Notes: generated by a model from the letters alone, not told the origin. A stretch of DNA of 64,000 bases from Paenibacillus sp. oral taxon 786 str. D14 (GCF_000159955.1 NZ_GG695983.1:27754-91753), one strand, 5' to 3'; counted from the stretch's first letter, positions 1-9,192 are shown. Numbers and translations: made by a program.

Positions 1-407
1 CGGGCCACATGCAGACGCGCCTGCAATTGGCCGGCGCGGCGAAAGACCGCCTGCACCAGCGTCTGCTGCGCTTCCATCCACGGGATGCGCTGCAGTTCGC
101 GGGACGCCGGCGGCGGGAGGCGGATCGCCTGCTGCGGCAAGCGATGCAGGGCATCCTGCGGGAGAAGTCCAGCCAGCTGGCCTCGGGCATTCGCCATCTG
201 GATGCGCTAAGCCCGCTTAAAGTCATGGCGCGGGGCTATAGCCTCGTCTACGATGAACGAGGAGAACGGATCATCAAGTCGTTATCGGACGTCGAACTGG
301 GCGACCGGATAACGGTGAAAGTGACGGACGGAGAACTAGATTGTCAAGTTTGGGGCATGAGGCCGGAAGGAGCGGGGGAAGATGAAGGAACAGGAAACCA
401 AGCTTAA
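1..407 (+). CDS. xseA: Exodeoxyribonuclease VII large subunit, C-terminal part
   Basis: The 5' end of this gene lies outside the window; only about the last 135 codons are present. XseA is the catalytic subunit of exodeoxyribonuclease VII, which degrades single-stranded DNA to acid-soluble oligonucleotides together with several copies of XseB. The visible part is the Arg-rich helical region followed by the typical C-terminal core, including the LSPLKVMARGYSLV segment and a small beta domain ending in DRITVKVTDGEL. The gene overlaps the start of xseB by 26 bases, a sign of translational coupling. The gene order xseA-xseB-ispA-dxs-tlyA is the same as in Bacillus. The call is firm from the ending motif and the neighbour. 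Confidence 0.93.
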   Translation, partial: GHMQTRLQLAGAAKDRLHQRLLRFHPRDALQFAGRRRREADRLLRQAMQGILREKSSQLASGIRHLDALSPLKVMARGYSLVYDERGERIIKSLSDVELGDRITVKVTDGELDCQVWGMRPEGAGEDEGTGNQA

Positions 408-663
408 TGCAGAGGCGCAGCAAGCGGAACTAAATTTCGAAGATGCGATGAACCAGCTGGAGGACATCGTGTCTCAGCTGGAACGCGGAGACGTGCCGTT
501 GGAGAAAGCGATTGATCTGTTTCAGCAGGGCATGCGGCTCTCGCAAATCTGCGGTCAAAAGCTGGCACAGGTGGAACGTAAGATCGAAATGATTGTTGAA
601 GAAGACGGGGCGGTAGAGAAGCAGCCGTTTCAGCCGCCGTTAAGCGATAGTTTGGACTTCTGA
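382..663 (+). CDS. xseB: Exodeoxyribonuclease VII small subunit
   Basis: A 93-residue protein matching the XseB family, which binds the long helical region of XseA to build the active exonuclease. The family signature is clear: FEDAMNQLEDIVSQLERGDVPLEKAIDLFQQGM, seen here in residues of about 20-52, is the two-helix core, followed by a helix ending in AQVERKIEMI. The start ATG at 382 lies inside the end of xseA behind a GGAAGGAGCGGGGG ribosome site. The normal length is 75-90 residues, so the short N-terminal extension before the core is only slightly longer than usual. Confidence 0.95.
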   Translation: MKEQETKLNAEAQQAELNFEDAMNQLEDIVSQLERGDVPLEKAIDLFQQGMRLSQICGQKLAQVERKIEMIVEEDGAVEKQPFQPPLSDSLDF

Positions 664-671
664 GGAGAGCG

Positions 672-1586
672 GTGATCTTGTTGCAGCAGCAATTATCGAT
701 AGAGGCATACATGAAGGAGATTGCTGAAGCCGTGTCCACACGCTTGTCCTCCAGCCTTCCGGCGGCATGGCAGGTGCCGGAAACGCTAAGCCGGGCGATG
801 GATTATTCGCTGATGGCGGGTGGGAAACGGCTTCGGCCGCTGCTCGTCGTGGCTGCGGCGGAGGCGCTCGGCGGCAGCCGGGATGCGGCAATGCCCGTCG
901 CCTGCGCCGTGGAAATGGTACATACGTACTCGCTGATCCATGACGATCTCCCGGCCTTGGACAACGATGACTTCCGTCGCGGGAAACCAACGAATCATAA
1001 AGTGTTTGGAGAAGCGATGGCCATCTTGGCCGGGGATGGGCTGTTGACGCATGCTTTTTACAGCGTGGTTCAAGCGAGCCGCAAGCAAGGGGTGCCGGCC
1101 GAGGCTTCCTTAGCGATCGTGGAGGAATTGTCGCGGTTTGCCGGGCCGGGCGGCATGGTGGGCGGCCAGGTGGCCGACATGCAAGGCGAGCAGGGAGTGA
1201 CCGATCTCGACCAGCTGCGCTACATTCATGAGCACAAAACCGGAGATCTGATCGTATTTTCGGTCAGAGCGGGCGGACATATCGCTTCGGGAAATGCAGA
1301 GCAGCTTGAGGCTTTGGAGCGGTACGGACGGGCGCTGGGGCATGCGTTTCAAATTCAGGACGACATCCTGGATCTGATCGGGGATGAAAGCAAGCTCGGC
1401 AAAAAAACGCAAAGCGATGTCATCCAACAGAAGGTGACTTATCCTTACTTTATCGGCATCGAGGCTTCCCGGGCGGAAGTCGAACGGCTGACGAGTGAGG
1501 CGAAGCAGGCGTTACAAAACGGAGCGATTCCGAACCCGCAGCGGCTGCTGGAAATTGCCGATCTGCTGCTTCGCCGCGATCACTAG
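672..1586 (+). CDS. ispA: Farnesyl diphosphate synthase (polyprenyl synthetase)
   Basis: Condenses dimethylallyl and isopentenyl diphosphate to geranyl and then farnesyl diphosphate, the precursor of undecaprenyl phosphate and quinone side chains. The 304-residue protein carries the first aspartate-rich motif (HDDLPALDNDD, near residue 92) and the second (QIQDDILDLIGD, near 230), plus GGKRLRPLL near the N terminus and KTGDLI in the middle. The start is a GTG 8 bases after the xseB stop with GAGGAGAG just upstream; a TTG three codons downstream is the alternative. It feeds on the isoprenoid building blocks supplied by Dxs, encoded next. Confidence 0.95.
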   Translation: MILLQQQLSIEAYMKEIAEAVSTRLSSSLPAAWQVPETLSRAMDYSLMAGGKRLRPLLVVAAAEALGGSRDAAMPVACAVEMVHTYSLIHDDLPALDNDDFRRGKPTNHKVFGEAMAILAGDGLLTHAFYSVVQASRKQGVPAEASLAIVEELSRFAGPGGMVGGQVADMQGEQGVTDLDQLRYIHEHKTGDLIVFSVRAGGHIASGNAEQLEALERYGRALGHAFQIQDDILDLIGDESKLGKKTQSDVIQQKVTYPYFIGIEASRAEVERLTSEAKQALQNGAIPNPQRLLEIADLLLRRDH

Positions 1587-1653
1587 TCACTTTCCCATCG
1601 AAGGCGTTGGTCGAAATCAGGGAAAAATGACTTACCTATCCGCCGCAAGTGAT

Positions 1654-1682
1654 TTCGACATCATGATGACATATGGTATAAT
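1654..1682 (+). promoter_or_regulatory. Candidate promoter for dxs with an overlapping 0A-like box
   Basis: An extended -10 element (TGG-TATAAT, box at 1677-1682) has TTCGAC at the -35 position with 17 bases between. The bases 1654-1660 read TTCGACA, identical to the 0A box bound by Spo0A. The -10 is convincing. The -35 is weak, and whether the 0A box is used is an inference. Confidence 0.45.
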
Positions 1683-1708
1683 GAAGGCTATTATCAACAT
1701 GTGCAAGA

Positions 1709-1736
1709 AAAGGCCGGACTTAGATGCCGGCTTTTT
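1709..1736 (+). terminator. Terminator-like hairpin in the dxs leader
   Basis: A 10-bp stem (AAAAGGCCGG pairing with CCGGCTTTTT, one G-U pair) with a 9-base loop is followed by more T. It sits only about 25 bases after the candidate transcription start and about 25 bases before the dxs start codon. It may end transcripts from ispA or attenuate the dxs transcript. Confidence 0.6.
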
Positions 1737-1762
1737 GAACCATACATTTAGGAAAGCGGGGA

Positions 1763-3673
1763 ATGGCTGTGCTGCTTTCGCAAATACATGAGCCTGCCGA
1801 TCTAAAAAACTTGTCCCTGGAGCAATTGACGCCGCTCGCTGAGGAAATCCGCCAGTTCTTGATCGAGAAGCTGTCGGTTACCGGCGGGCATTTGGCTTCG
1901 AATTTGGGCGTGGTGGAATTGACGATCGCCCTGCACTATTGCTACAACAGTCCGCAGGATAAACTCATCTTTGACGTAGGACACCAAGCCTATGTACATA
2001 AAATACTAACCGGGCGGAAGGACCAGTTCGACACGCTTCGTAAACATCATGGATTATGCGGGTTCGTCAAACGGAGCGAGAGCGTGCATGACGTGTGGGA
2101 AGCAGGGCACAGCAGCACCTCCCTCTCAGCGGCTATGGGGATGGCGCTGGCCCGGGATATGAAGGGCGAATCGAACCGCGTGATTGCGATCATCGGGGAC
2201 GGTGCGTTAACCGGCGGGATGGCGTTTGAAGCGCTGAACCATATCGGCCATGAGAAGAAAGATTTGATGGTGGTCTTGAACGACAATGAGATGTCGATCG
2301 CGCCAAATGTCGGAGCTTTGCATAACTACTTGACCAAAATCCGCTCAGACCGCAATTACCTGCGGGCCAAAGACGAAGTGGAGCAACTGCTGAAGAAAAT
2401 CCCGGCCATTGGCGGCAAAGTCGCCAAAACCGTGGAGCGGGTGAAGGACAGCCTGAAGTATTTGATGGTATCCGGCGTCTTATTTGAAGAGCTCGGATTC
2501 AAATACCTGGGACCGGTTGACGGCCATGACTTGCCGGGCCTTATCGATGCCTTCAAGCAGGCCAATAACGTCAGCGGACCAGTTTTGGTGCACGTTCTGA
2601 CCACCAAGGGCAAAGGCTATACCCCGGCAGAACAGGATTCGCATAAATGGCATGGCATCACGCCGTACAAAATCGAATCCGGCCAAGTGCTGAAGGCCGT
2701 TGGGAATCCGATGTACACGGAGGTGTTCGGACAGACCTTGATCGAGCTGGCCGAACAGGACGAACGGATCGTGGCGGTGACTCCGGCGATGCCGGGCGGT
2801 TCCGGATTGGTGAAATTCGGCGAACGTTTTCCTGGACGCATGATTGACGTCGGTATCGCCGAGCAGCATGCCGCGACGATGTGCGCCGCCATGGCGATGG
2901 AAGGCTTGAAGCCGGTCTATGCGGTGTATTCCACGTTCATGCAGCGGGCTTACGACCAGATCGTGCATGATATTTGCCGCCAGAACGCCAACGTGATGTT
3001 CGCCATCGACCGGGCTGGATTCGTAGGAGCGGACGGGGAGACCCACCAAGGGGTTTACGATATCGCTTTTATGCGTCATATTCCAAATATCGTATTAATG
3101 ATGCCGAAGGATGAAAATGAATTGCGCCACATGATGAAGACGGCGCTGGAATATAACGACGGGCCGATTGCTTACCGCTATCCGCGGATCAACGTACCGG
3201 GGGTTCCGCTGGACAAAGAGCTGGTGCCCATTCCGATCGGAACGTGGGAGCTGCTGCGGGAAGGCGACAACCTGACGATCGTTGCGGTTGGCCCGATGGT
3301 GCAGGTTGCCGAAGAAGCGGCGGAAAGGCTGAAGCGGGAAGGCGTGTCCGCTGCGGTGGTGAACGCCAGATTCTTAAAACCGCTGGACGGAGAGATGCTG
3401 GTTCAACTCGCGCAAAGCAGCGGGACCATGATCGTGCTGGAGGAAGCTTCGCAGGCGGGAAGCTTGGGTAGTGCGATCTTGGAGTTCTATGCAGAGCAAG
3501 GAATCACGGGTCTGGACATCCGATTGATGGGCGTGCCCGACCGGTTTATCGAGCACGGCAGCATCAAGGAGCAATTGGAAGAAGTCGGCTTGACCGCCGA
3601 GAACGTCGTTCGTGAGGTACACAAACTACGGAGCGAACCACATTTAACGCTAGGCAAGAAAGTAAATTATTGA
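1763..3673 (+). CDS. dxs: 1-deoxy-D-xylulose-5-phosphate synthase
   Basis: First enzyme of the MEP isoprenoid pathway: joins pyruvate and glyceraldehyde 3-phosphate using thiamine diphosphate. The 636-residue length is normal. Visible family features are [16 protein letters not shown] near residue 70, the thiamine-diphosphate motif [16 protein letters not shown] near 147, the central pyrimidine-binding domain with [20 protein letters not shown] near 365, and the C-terminal transketolase-like domain. ATG 1763 follows GGAAAGCGGGG. The gene sits behind ispA, so precursor supply and chain elongation are encoded together, and 12 bases before tlyA. Confidence 0.97.
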   Translation: MAVLLSQIHEPADLKNLSLEQLTPLAEEIRQFLIEKLSVTGGHLASNLGVVELTIALHYCYNSPQDKLIFDVGHQAYVHKILTGRKDQFDTLRKHHGLCGFVKRSESVHDVWEAGHSSTSLSAAMGMALARDMKGESNRVIAIIGDGALTGGMAFEALNHIGHEKKDLMVVLNDNEMSIAPNVGALHNYLTKIRSDRNYLRAKDEVEQLLKKIPAIGGKVAKTVERVKDSLKYLMVSGVLFEELGFKYLGPVDGHDLPGLIDAFKQANNVSGPVLVHVLTTKGKGYTPAEQDSHKWHGITPYKIESGQVLKAVGNPMYTEVFGQTLIELAEQDERIVAVTPAMPGGSGLVKFGERFPGRMIDVGIAEQHAATMCAAMAMEGLKPVYAVYSTFMQRAYDQIVHDICRQNANVMFAIDRAGFVGADGETHQGVYDIAFMRHIPNIVLMMPKDENELRHMMKTALEYNDGPIAYRYPRINVPGVPLDKELVPIPIGTWELLREGDNLTIVAVGPMVQVAEEAAERLKREGVSAAVVNARFLKPLDGEMLVQLAQSSGTMIVLEEASQAGSLGSAILEFYAEQGITGLDIRLMGVPDRFIEHGSIKEQLEEVGLTAENVVREVHKLRSEPHLTLGKKVNY

Positions 3674-3685
3674 CGGGAGATTGGC

Positions 3686-4549
3686 ATGTCGGTTTCCAAG
3701 GAACGCGTAGACGTCCTGCTCGTCGAGCAGGGGTATTTTGACAGCAGAGAAAAGGCGAAAGCCGCGATCATGGCCGGACTGGTGTTTGGCGGACAGGAAC
3801 GGATCGAGAAGGCGGGGACGAAGATTCCCCGGGATACCGTGTTGTCGGTCAAGGGAGCGATCCATCCTTATGTCAGCCGGGGCGGACTTAAGCTGGAAAA
3901 AGCGATCAAGCAGTTTAACCTGGATCTGACCGGTCGTACGATGCTAGATATCGGATCTTCGACCGGCGGATTTACGGATTGCGCCTTACAGCATGGTGCT
4001 GAATATGTATACGCGATTGACGTCGGATACAATCAGCTGGATTGGTCGCTACGCAACGATCCGCGGGTGAACGTCAAGGAACGCACCAACTTCCGTTATA
4101 TGACGCCGCAGGATTTGGACGGTCCTCCGCCGGATTGTGCCAGTATCGACGTTTCCTTCATTTCGCTAAAAATCATTTTGCCGCCGCTTCTTGCGTTGTT
4201 GAAACGGCCGGCGGACATCGCTGCGCTCATTAAGCCGCAGTTTGAGGCTGGTCGTGAAAAGGTTGGTAAATCGGGGGTCGTCCGCGATCCCAAAGTACAC
4301 CAGGAAGTGTTGGAGACCGTGCTGAGCTTTGCGGTGGAGCAAGGCTATGAGGTGGCCGGGTTGACCTTCTCTCCGATTACCGGCGGGGAAGGGAACATCG
4401 AATTTTTAGCTCATCTCAGATTGGAAGAAGAAGCTGCGGCTGGTACGGCAGAGGAGCAGGATGTGGATCAGCTTACACGGATCCGCGAGCTGGCGGCCAG
4501 CGTCGTTCATGAAGCATCAAACACCTTTACAGGAGGCCCATCCAAGTGA
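3686..4549 (+). CDS. tlyA: TlyA family 16S/23S rRNA 2'-O-methyltransferase (YqxC)
   Basis: Predicted to methylate cytidine 2'-OH groups in rRNA, as TlyA does; in some species this decides susceptibility to capreomycin, and a haemolysin role has also been reported. The 287-residue protein has an N-terminal S4 RNA-binding domain (about residues 4-65, ERVDVLLVEQGYFDSREKAK) and a FtsJ-like SAM-binding domain with LDIGSSTGGFTDCAL (near 88). A C-terminal part contains SPITGGEGNIEFLAH. ATG 3686 follows GGGAGA. The stop codon lies in the loop of the terminator at 4535-4562. In B. subtilis the orthologue is yqxC in the same place. Confidence 0.9.
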   Translation: MSVSKERVDVLLVEQGYFDSREKAKAAIMAGLVFGGQERIEKAGTKIPRDTVLSVKGAIHPYVSRGGLKLEKAIKQFNLDLTGRTMLDIGSSTGGFTDCALQHGAEYVYAIDVGYNQLDWSLRNDPRVNVKERTNFRYMTPQDLDGPPPDCASIDVSFISLKIILPPLLALLKRPADIAALIKPQFEAGREKVGKSGVVRDPKVHQEVLETVLSFAVEQGYEVAGLTFSPITGGEGNIEFLAHLRLEEEAAAGTAEEQDVDQLTRIRELAASVVHEASNTFTGGPSK

Positions 4550-4562
4550 TGGGTCTTTTTTC
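4535..4562 (+). terminator. Intrinsic terminator after tlyA
   Basis: GGCCCATC pairs with GATGGGTC (one G-U pair) across a five-base loop and is followed by TTTTTT. The tlyA stop codon lies at the loop/stem junction. Confidence 0.8.
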
Positions 4563-4573
4563 ATTGCAGCATC

Positions 4574-4602
4574 TTGCAAATCGAACGCTTGTTCCCTATA
4601 AT
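4574..4602 (+). promoter_or_regulatory. Candidate sigma-A promoter
   Basis: TTGCAA (4574-4579) and a perfect TATAAT (4597-4602) are separated by 17 bases. It lies directly after the tlyA terminator and would drive the unknown membrane protein gene and possibly argR. Confidence 0.55.
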
Positions 4603-4696
4603 GGAATCAAAACCTTGATGTTGTCCTCATTCCCTTCTAAATTTTGTGCTTCTCTAGACAGGAGCTAATCGCGGAAGCGTCGAAATAAGGGATGAG

Positions 4697-5185
4697 GTGA
4701 TATCGGTGGGAGCTTATTCGGACGGTCTTCTGATGGTAGTGATCGCGGGAATCGGCGTGTATTTGCTATACCGCGGTTTTCGTTCCTGGGTCCGCAAGCC
4801 GTTTTCTTTACGATCCGGCATCGGATTTGAGATGAATGAGGAGATTATAGAGCACCCTGCGGTGGACATGCTGGAAGAAGCAGGGTACGAAGTCGTCAGC
4901 GATAAACTGAAAGTTCCGCTCACCTTCCGTGTGGACGGAGAACTTCTGCACAGCCGTCTCTTTATTGACTATATTGCAGTCAAGAATGGGGAATTCTATC
5001 TTGTTAGAACTGCGCGGGAACGCCGCCCGGTGGAATGGACGGGTAGCGGTTTGCGCCGGGACCTGTTGCCGTTCCTGCTGTTATATCCGGAATGCGCTGG
5101 CGTGTTATACGTAGATCCGGAGCAACGGGAACTGAAGGTCATATCCCTAACGACGGACGATAATGAAGAAGATGAATCCGCCTAA
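4697..5185 (+). CDS. Unknown single-pass membrane protein
   Basis: I do not recognise this 162-residue protein. It starts with a hydrophobic segment (about residues 9-27, LLMVVIAGIGVYLLYRGF), likely a membrane anchor with the rest in the cytoplasm. The remaining 130 residues look globular, alternating beta-strands and helices, with an acidic C terminus (TTDDNEEDESA). The pattern of one N-terminal anchor plus a small alpha/beta domain (VDGELLHSRLFIDYIAVKNGEFYLVRT) resembles a nuclease-related fold, but I see no full catalytic motif. GTG 4697 is used here; GTG 4706, three codons later and behind AGGTGAT, is an equally good start. The gene is absent from this place in B. subtilis. Confidence 0.75.
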   Translation: MISVGAYSDGLLMVVIAGIGVYLLYRGFRSWVRKPFSLRSGIGFEMNEEIIEHPAVDMLEEAGYEVVSDKLKVPLTFRVDGELLHSRLFIDYIAVKNGEFYLVRTARERRPVEWTGSGLRRDLLPFLLLYPECAGVLYVDPEQRELKVISLTTDDNEEDESA

Positions 5186-5230
5186 ACCGATAAATACTGA
5201 TAAATACGACTAAATACGACTAAATACGAC
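5183..5230 (+). repeat. Helically phased 10-bp tandem repeats before argR
   Basis: Three exact copies of TAAATACGAC (5201-5210, 5211-5220, 5221-5230) follow one near copy (TAAATACTGA, 5191-5200) and a degenerate one (TAAACCGA, 5183-5190). The period of 10 bp is close to one DNA turn. The array fills the gap between the unknown gene, whose stop is its first TAA, and argR. Confidence 0.85.
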
Positions 5231-5254
5231 CATATAAGGCTAATGGAGGGCAGA

Positions 5255-5704
5255 ATGAAGGGGCATAGACATATCAAGATAAGGGAAATCATTTCGGCCA
5301 GGGAAATCGAAACCCAGGATGAGCTGGTAGAAGCATTACGCGAGGCGGGGTATCAAGTCACTCAAGCGACGGTCTCCCGCGACATTAAGGAATTAATGCT
5401 GATTAAGGTGCCTACGGACGACGGCAGGTACAAGTACTCCATGCCGACGGCTCAGCGTTATAATCCGGTGCAGAAGCTGCAACGGGCGCTGGTCGACAGT
5501 TTCGTGCATATCGACTATACCGGCAATTTGGTTGTCATGAAGTGTCTTCCGGGGACCGCGAATTCGGTAGCCGTGCTGCTGGACAATATGGAATGGCCGG
5601 ATCTGCTTGGCACAATTTGCGGTGACGACACGATCTTACTGATTTGCCGCAACGAGGACTATAGCCGGTATCTGATTGATCAGATCATGGGATACATATC
5701 TTAA
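5255..5704 (+). CDS. argR: Arginine repressor ArgR (AhrC)
   Basis: Arginine-responsive hexameric regulator that represses arginine synthesis and activates its breakdown. The 149-residue protein has the N-terminal winged helix ([21 protein letters not shown] and [16 protein letters not shown]) and the C-terminal oligomerisation and arginine-binding domain ending in [17 protein letters not shown] 5255 is chosen because GGAGGG lies 5-10 bases upstream and the family starts with [13 protein letters not shown]; an upstream ATG at 5243 overlaps the ribosome site itself. Position between tlyA and recN is conserved in Bacillus. The repeat array directly upstream could be an operator. Confidence 0.95.
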   Translation: MKGHRHIKIREIISAREIETQDELVEALREAGYQVTQATVSRDIKELMLIKVPTDDGRYKYSMPTAQRYNPVQKLQRALVDSFVHIDYTGNLVVMKCLPGTANSVAVLLDNMEWPDLLGTICGDDTILLICRNEDYSRYLIDQIMGYIS

Positions 5705-5734
5705 TTGAGTTGGGAGTAGGGGAGGATTGCCCGG

Positions 5735-7474
5735 ATGTTGGTTCATTTATCCATTCGTAATCTGGCAGTGGTTGAAGCGGTCGATGTATCGTTTGGTTCC
5801 GGCTTTCATGTCCTGACAGGGGAGACCGGGGCGGGCAAATCAATCATCATTGATGCCCTGAGCTTGATTGCCGGCGGCAGGGGGTCAGCCGATTTAATCC
5901 GTTATGGTTGTGATAAAGCCGAGATGGAGGCTTCCTTCGATCTGCCAGCAGGACATCCGGTTTGGACAACCCTGGAAGGATTCGGCATCGCGGGAGATCC
6001 CGGAGAGCTTCTGATTATTCGCCGGGAAATCAGTGTCCAAGGCAAGAGCTCAGCCCGCATTAACGGACAGCTCGTGAATTTATCCATGCTGCGTGAGGTT
6101 GGGGAGAAGCTGATTAACCTGCATGGCCAACATGAGCACCAAACCCTGCTTCGACCGGAACGCCATTTAGAGTTGCTGGACGCCTACGGGGCAGAGGCGG
6201 TTGATCCGGTGAAGGCGGCTTACCAAGCGACCTACGCCGAATTCGTACGGATCGACAAGGAATATCACGAGCTGCGCAATACAAGCCAACAGGCGCTGCA
6301 AATGCTTGATTTATACCGTTTTCAGCTGAGTGAAATTTCTGCAGCCGAGTTAAAACCGGGTGAAGATGAATTACTCGCGGAGGAAAAGGTCAAGCTATCC
6401 CATAGCGAGAAAATGATGGAGTCCATTTCGAAAGCCTATGATTTGCTGTATGGCCCTCAGGGACTGGATGCGATTGCGAAGGCTGTCTCGAAGCTAAGTG
6501 AAGTATCCGCATATGACAGCAAAGGAATATCTCCACTCCTGGAGCAGCTTCAATCCGCTTATTATCAACTGGAGGATGCGTCCTTTAGCCTGCGGAACTA
6601 TCGCGAACGGATCGAGTTTAATCCTGAACGGCTGGAAGAAGTCGAGGAACGCCTGGACCTGATCTCGACGCTCCGCCGTAAATACGGTGATGACATTCAA
6701 GGGATCCTTGCGTATTATGAGAAGATTCGCCAGGAAGTGGATGCCTTGGAGAATAAGGATGAACGCCTGGAGCAGCTGCAGGTGCAACGGGAGAAATTAA
6801 CCGAGCGGCTGATGAAGCAGGCTTTTGAGTTAAGTGCTGTACGGCAGCAGAAGGCTGTTGAGCTCGCCGCTCAGATCGAGACGGAGCTAAAGGACCTGCA
6901 AATGGGTCGAACCTCCCTCGAAGTCAAGTTAAGCCTCATAGAGGATGCCAACGGATTGGAATGGGAAGGAAAGAAGATCCGTCCCGGCAAACACGGTATC
7001 GACAATGCTGAATTCCTCATTTCGCCAAATCCCGGAGAACCGCTCCGACCGCTTAGCAAGATCGCATCCGGCGGTGAGCTGTCCCGCATGATGCTGGCAC
7101 TAAAGAGCATATTTGCCCGGCATGAACAGGTTCCTGTACTGATTTTCGACGAAGTTGATACTGGCGTCAGCGGACGAGCGGCTCAGTCGATTGCCGATAA
7201 GTTGTCGCGATTGTCTGCGATGTGCCAAGTCTTCGCCATCACTCATCTGCCGCAAGTGGCTTGCATGGCGGATCGGCAGTACCTCATCGAGAAAGTCGTT
7301 GAAGACGGCCGCACCATGACACGCGTTGCTTCCTTAGATGAAGCGGGACGGGTAAATGAACTGGCCCGCATGCTCGGCGGGGTAGAAATCACGGAAAAGA
7401 CCCAGCATCATGCCCAAGAAATGCTGAAGCTGGCGCAGGCACAAAAGGATGTTTTACTAAGTCTGGCACAATGA
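5735..7474 (+). CDS. recN: DNA repair protein RecN
   Basis: SMC-like ATPase recruited early to DNA double-strand breaks, which helps tether ends before RecA acts. The 579-residue protein has the N-terminal half ATPase with the Walker A site GETGAGKSIIID (near residue 30) and the family segment NLHGQHEHQTLL (near 128). A long coiled coil follows (about 150-370), and then the C-terminal half with the ABC signature IASGGELSRMMLALK and Walker B PVLIFDEVDTGVSG. ATG 5735 lies behind GGGGAGGA. argR-recN-spoIVB-spo0A is a classical Bacillus gene order. Confidence 0.97.
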   Translation: MLVHLSIRNLAVVEAVDVSFGSGFHVLTGETGAGKSIIIDALSLIAGGRGSADLIRYGCDKAEMEASFDLPAGHPVWTTLEGFGIAGDPGELLIIRREISVQGKSSARINGQLVNLSMLREVGEKLINLHGQHEHQTLLRPERHLELLDAYGAEAVDPVKAAYQATYAEFVRIDKEYHELRNTSQQALQMLDLYRFQLSEISAAELKPGEDELLAEEKVKLSHSEKMMESISKAYDLLYGPQGLDAIAKAVSKLSEVSAYDSKGISPLLEQLQSAYYQLEDASFSLRNYRERIEFNPERLEEVEERLDLISTLRRKYGDDIQGILAYYEKIRQEVDALENKDERLEQLQVQREKLTERLMKQAFELSAVRQQKAVELAAQIETELKDLQMGRTSLEVKLSLIEDANGLEWEGKKIRPGKHGIDNAEFLISPNPGEPLRPLSKIASGGELSRMMLALKSIFARHEQVPVLIFDEVDTGVSGRAAQSIADKLSRLSAMCQVFAITHLPQVACMADRQYLIEKVVEDGRTMTRVASLDEAGRVNELARMLGGVEITEKTQHHAQEMLKLAQAQKDVLLSLAQ

Positions 7475-7573
7475 TTGACAGTAATAAAACACCTGACCCG
7501 GGGTATCTTATAGGTACGCAATTGGCGACCACCGTTTCGTCAAGCGAAAGAAGCTAAGGGAGCGTGACAGCCA

Positions 7574-8905
7574 TTGAACCCGAACCTCAGGAATCGAATG
7601 CTCGGTCTTTTTCTTGCCTTCTTCTTTTGTTTTCTCGGCACGTCTGCCGCTGAAGGGCGGCTTCCCGTACTGCCGGACGAGTTACGCCTGTTTCAGGGTC
7701 AGGGAACACAAATTTCATTTGCTTTGCCCGTACAGGCTGAAGTCAGTGTGGATCGGCCTGATGTAGTGATGGTCAACGGGCAGGCGAACCCATCCATGAA
7801 AGTATCATTAGGACATCCGCTCAAGCTTTCGTCGCTTCGGAGTGGAGAAGCCAACCTCCGCATGAAATTATTCGGTCAAATTCCTCTAAAGACCGTCAAG
7901 GTCAATGTCATTCCGGACCTTAAAGTGATTCCCGGCGGACAAACCATCGGTGTCAAGGTGAAATCCGCCGGGATCTTAGTGGTCGGGCATCATCAAGTTG
8001 TAACAGATACCAGCAAAGTTTCACCCGGCGAAGCGGCCGGAATTCAAGCCGGTGATTTGATCACCCACATTAACGGAATGAAGCTCCACGATGTCCGCGA
8101 AGTAGCTGAAATTGCCGCCGAAGCGGGCAAACATCAACGGCCCCTTAAGATCACCTATATGCGGAACGATAGGGAACTCACAACGTCCTTAAAGCCGGCA
8201 TATGATCAGCAGGATCGGGCTTGGAGACTCGGTTTGTATATCCGTGATTCTGCTGCAGGGGTAGGGACCTTGACGTTTTATGCCCCGGATCACGGCGTTT
8301 ATGGAGCCCTCGGCCACATCATTACCGATATGAATACCCAAACGCCGATCGTCGTCGGCAGCGGGCAAATCCTGCAATCCAGCGTCACATCCATCTCCAA
8401 GAGCGAGAGCGGTGAACCCGGGGAGAAGCGTGCTCACTTTCTAAAAGAAGGGAAAACCCTAGGCAATATCGAACGCAATACGAATTTTGGGATCTTCGGG
8501 AAGATGTCGCAAAACCCGGAGCATAGCCTCTATGAGAAACCGATTCCCGTCGCTTTTGCAGAAGAAGTGAAGGAAGGACCGGCAGAAATTCTGACCGTTG
8601 TCGAAGGTCAACGCATAGAGCGGTTTAAAGTCGAGATCGTCCATGTTTCCAAGCAGAGTGTACCGGAAACCAAAGGATTAGTTATCCGCATTACCGACCC
8701 GCGTCTCGTGGAGAAGACCGGCGGCATCGTTCAAGGCATGAGCGGTAGTCCGATTCTTCAGAACGGCAAGCTCATCGGCGCTGTGACTCATGTATTCGTC
8801 AACGACCCGAAATCAGGATATGGTTGCTTTATCGAATGGATGCTGCAGGATGCCGGTATTTTACAAAGCCCCAAAGACACGATGCAAAATCTTAAGGCGA
8901 GCTAA
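7574..8905 (+). CDS. spoIVB: SpoIVB serine peptidase (stage IV sporulation protein B)
   Basis: Signalling protease made in the forespore and secreted to the space between the forespore membranes. It cuts SpoIVFA, and so triggers processing of pro-sigma-K in the mother cell. The 443-residue protein has an N-terminal hydrophobic segment (about 9-26), a PDZ domain (about 130-215, with PGEAAGIQAGDLITHINGMK) and an S55 peptidase domain. Candidate catalytic residues are the His in YGALGHIITD and the Ser in GMSGSPILQNGK near residue 390. The start is TTG 7574 behind AAGGGAG; the next in-frame ATG is eight codons on. Family membership and synteny with spo0A make this firm. Confidence 0.95.
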   Translation: MNPNLRNRMLGLFLAFFFCFLGTSAAEGRLPVLPDELRLFQGQGTQISFALPVQAEVSVDRPDVVMVNGQANPSMKVSLGHPLKLSSLRSGEANLRMKLFGQIPLKTVKVNVIPDLKVIPGGQTIGVKVKSAGILVVGHHQVVTDTSKVSPGEAAGIQAGDLITHINGMKLHDVREVAEIAAEAGKHQRPLKITYMRNDRELTTSLKPAYDQQDRAWRLGLYIRDSAAGVGTLTFYAPDHGVYGALGHIITDMNTQTPIVVGSGQILQSSVTSISKSESGEPGEKRAHFLKEGKTLGNIERNTNFGIFGKMSQNPEHSLYEKPIPVAFAEEVKEGPAEILTVVEGQRIERFKVEIVHVSKQSVPETKGLVIRITDPRLVEKTGGIVQGMSGSPILQNGKLIGAVTHVFVNDPKSGYGCFIEWMLQDAGILQSPKDTMQNLKAS

Positions 8906-8926
8906 ACGCTGCCTTAAGATTTTTTT
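8888..8926 (+). terminator. Intrinsic terminator after spoIVB
   Basis: AATCTTAAGGC pairs with GCCTTAAGATT and is followed by a T-run. The spoIVB stop codon lies in the 12-base loop. Confidence 0.85.
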
Positions 8927-9192
8927 AGATATCAGAAAGTATAAACTACGGGGATTGGCATCCTGATATCGCAAGAAAAACTTCGGCTAAACGCGGTCTG
9001 TCTACATTGAATGTACGTCGATTGACGTTTTTCTTATCTTGAGGAAGTGAAACTCCTCAAGCAAAGGTCGACAAACCCGGCTTGGAATCTGTATGCATTT
9101 GTCGAATGAATCCGAACGAGATCGTTTTATGTAAATAAATAATTTATTATATATCAATCATGCAAAAAAATAAATAAAAATAATTTTCGACA
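8927..9192 (+). promoter_or_regulatory. spo0A upstream control region with 0A boxes
   Basis: This 380-base gap before spo0A holds no gene. 0A boxes (TGTCGAA or its complement TTCGACA) are exact at 9100-9106 and 9186-9192, with a one-mismatch copy (GTCGACA) at 9067-9073; a further exact box lies in the promoter (9212-9218). Two short inverted repeats are also present: CTTGAGGA/TCCTCAAG (9038-9061) and ACGTC/GACGT (9015-9028). The stretch 9128-9185 is very AT-rich, unlike its surroundings. Spo0A autoregulation through such boxes is known in B. subtilis. Confidence 0.75.
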
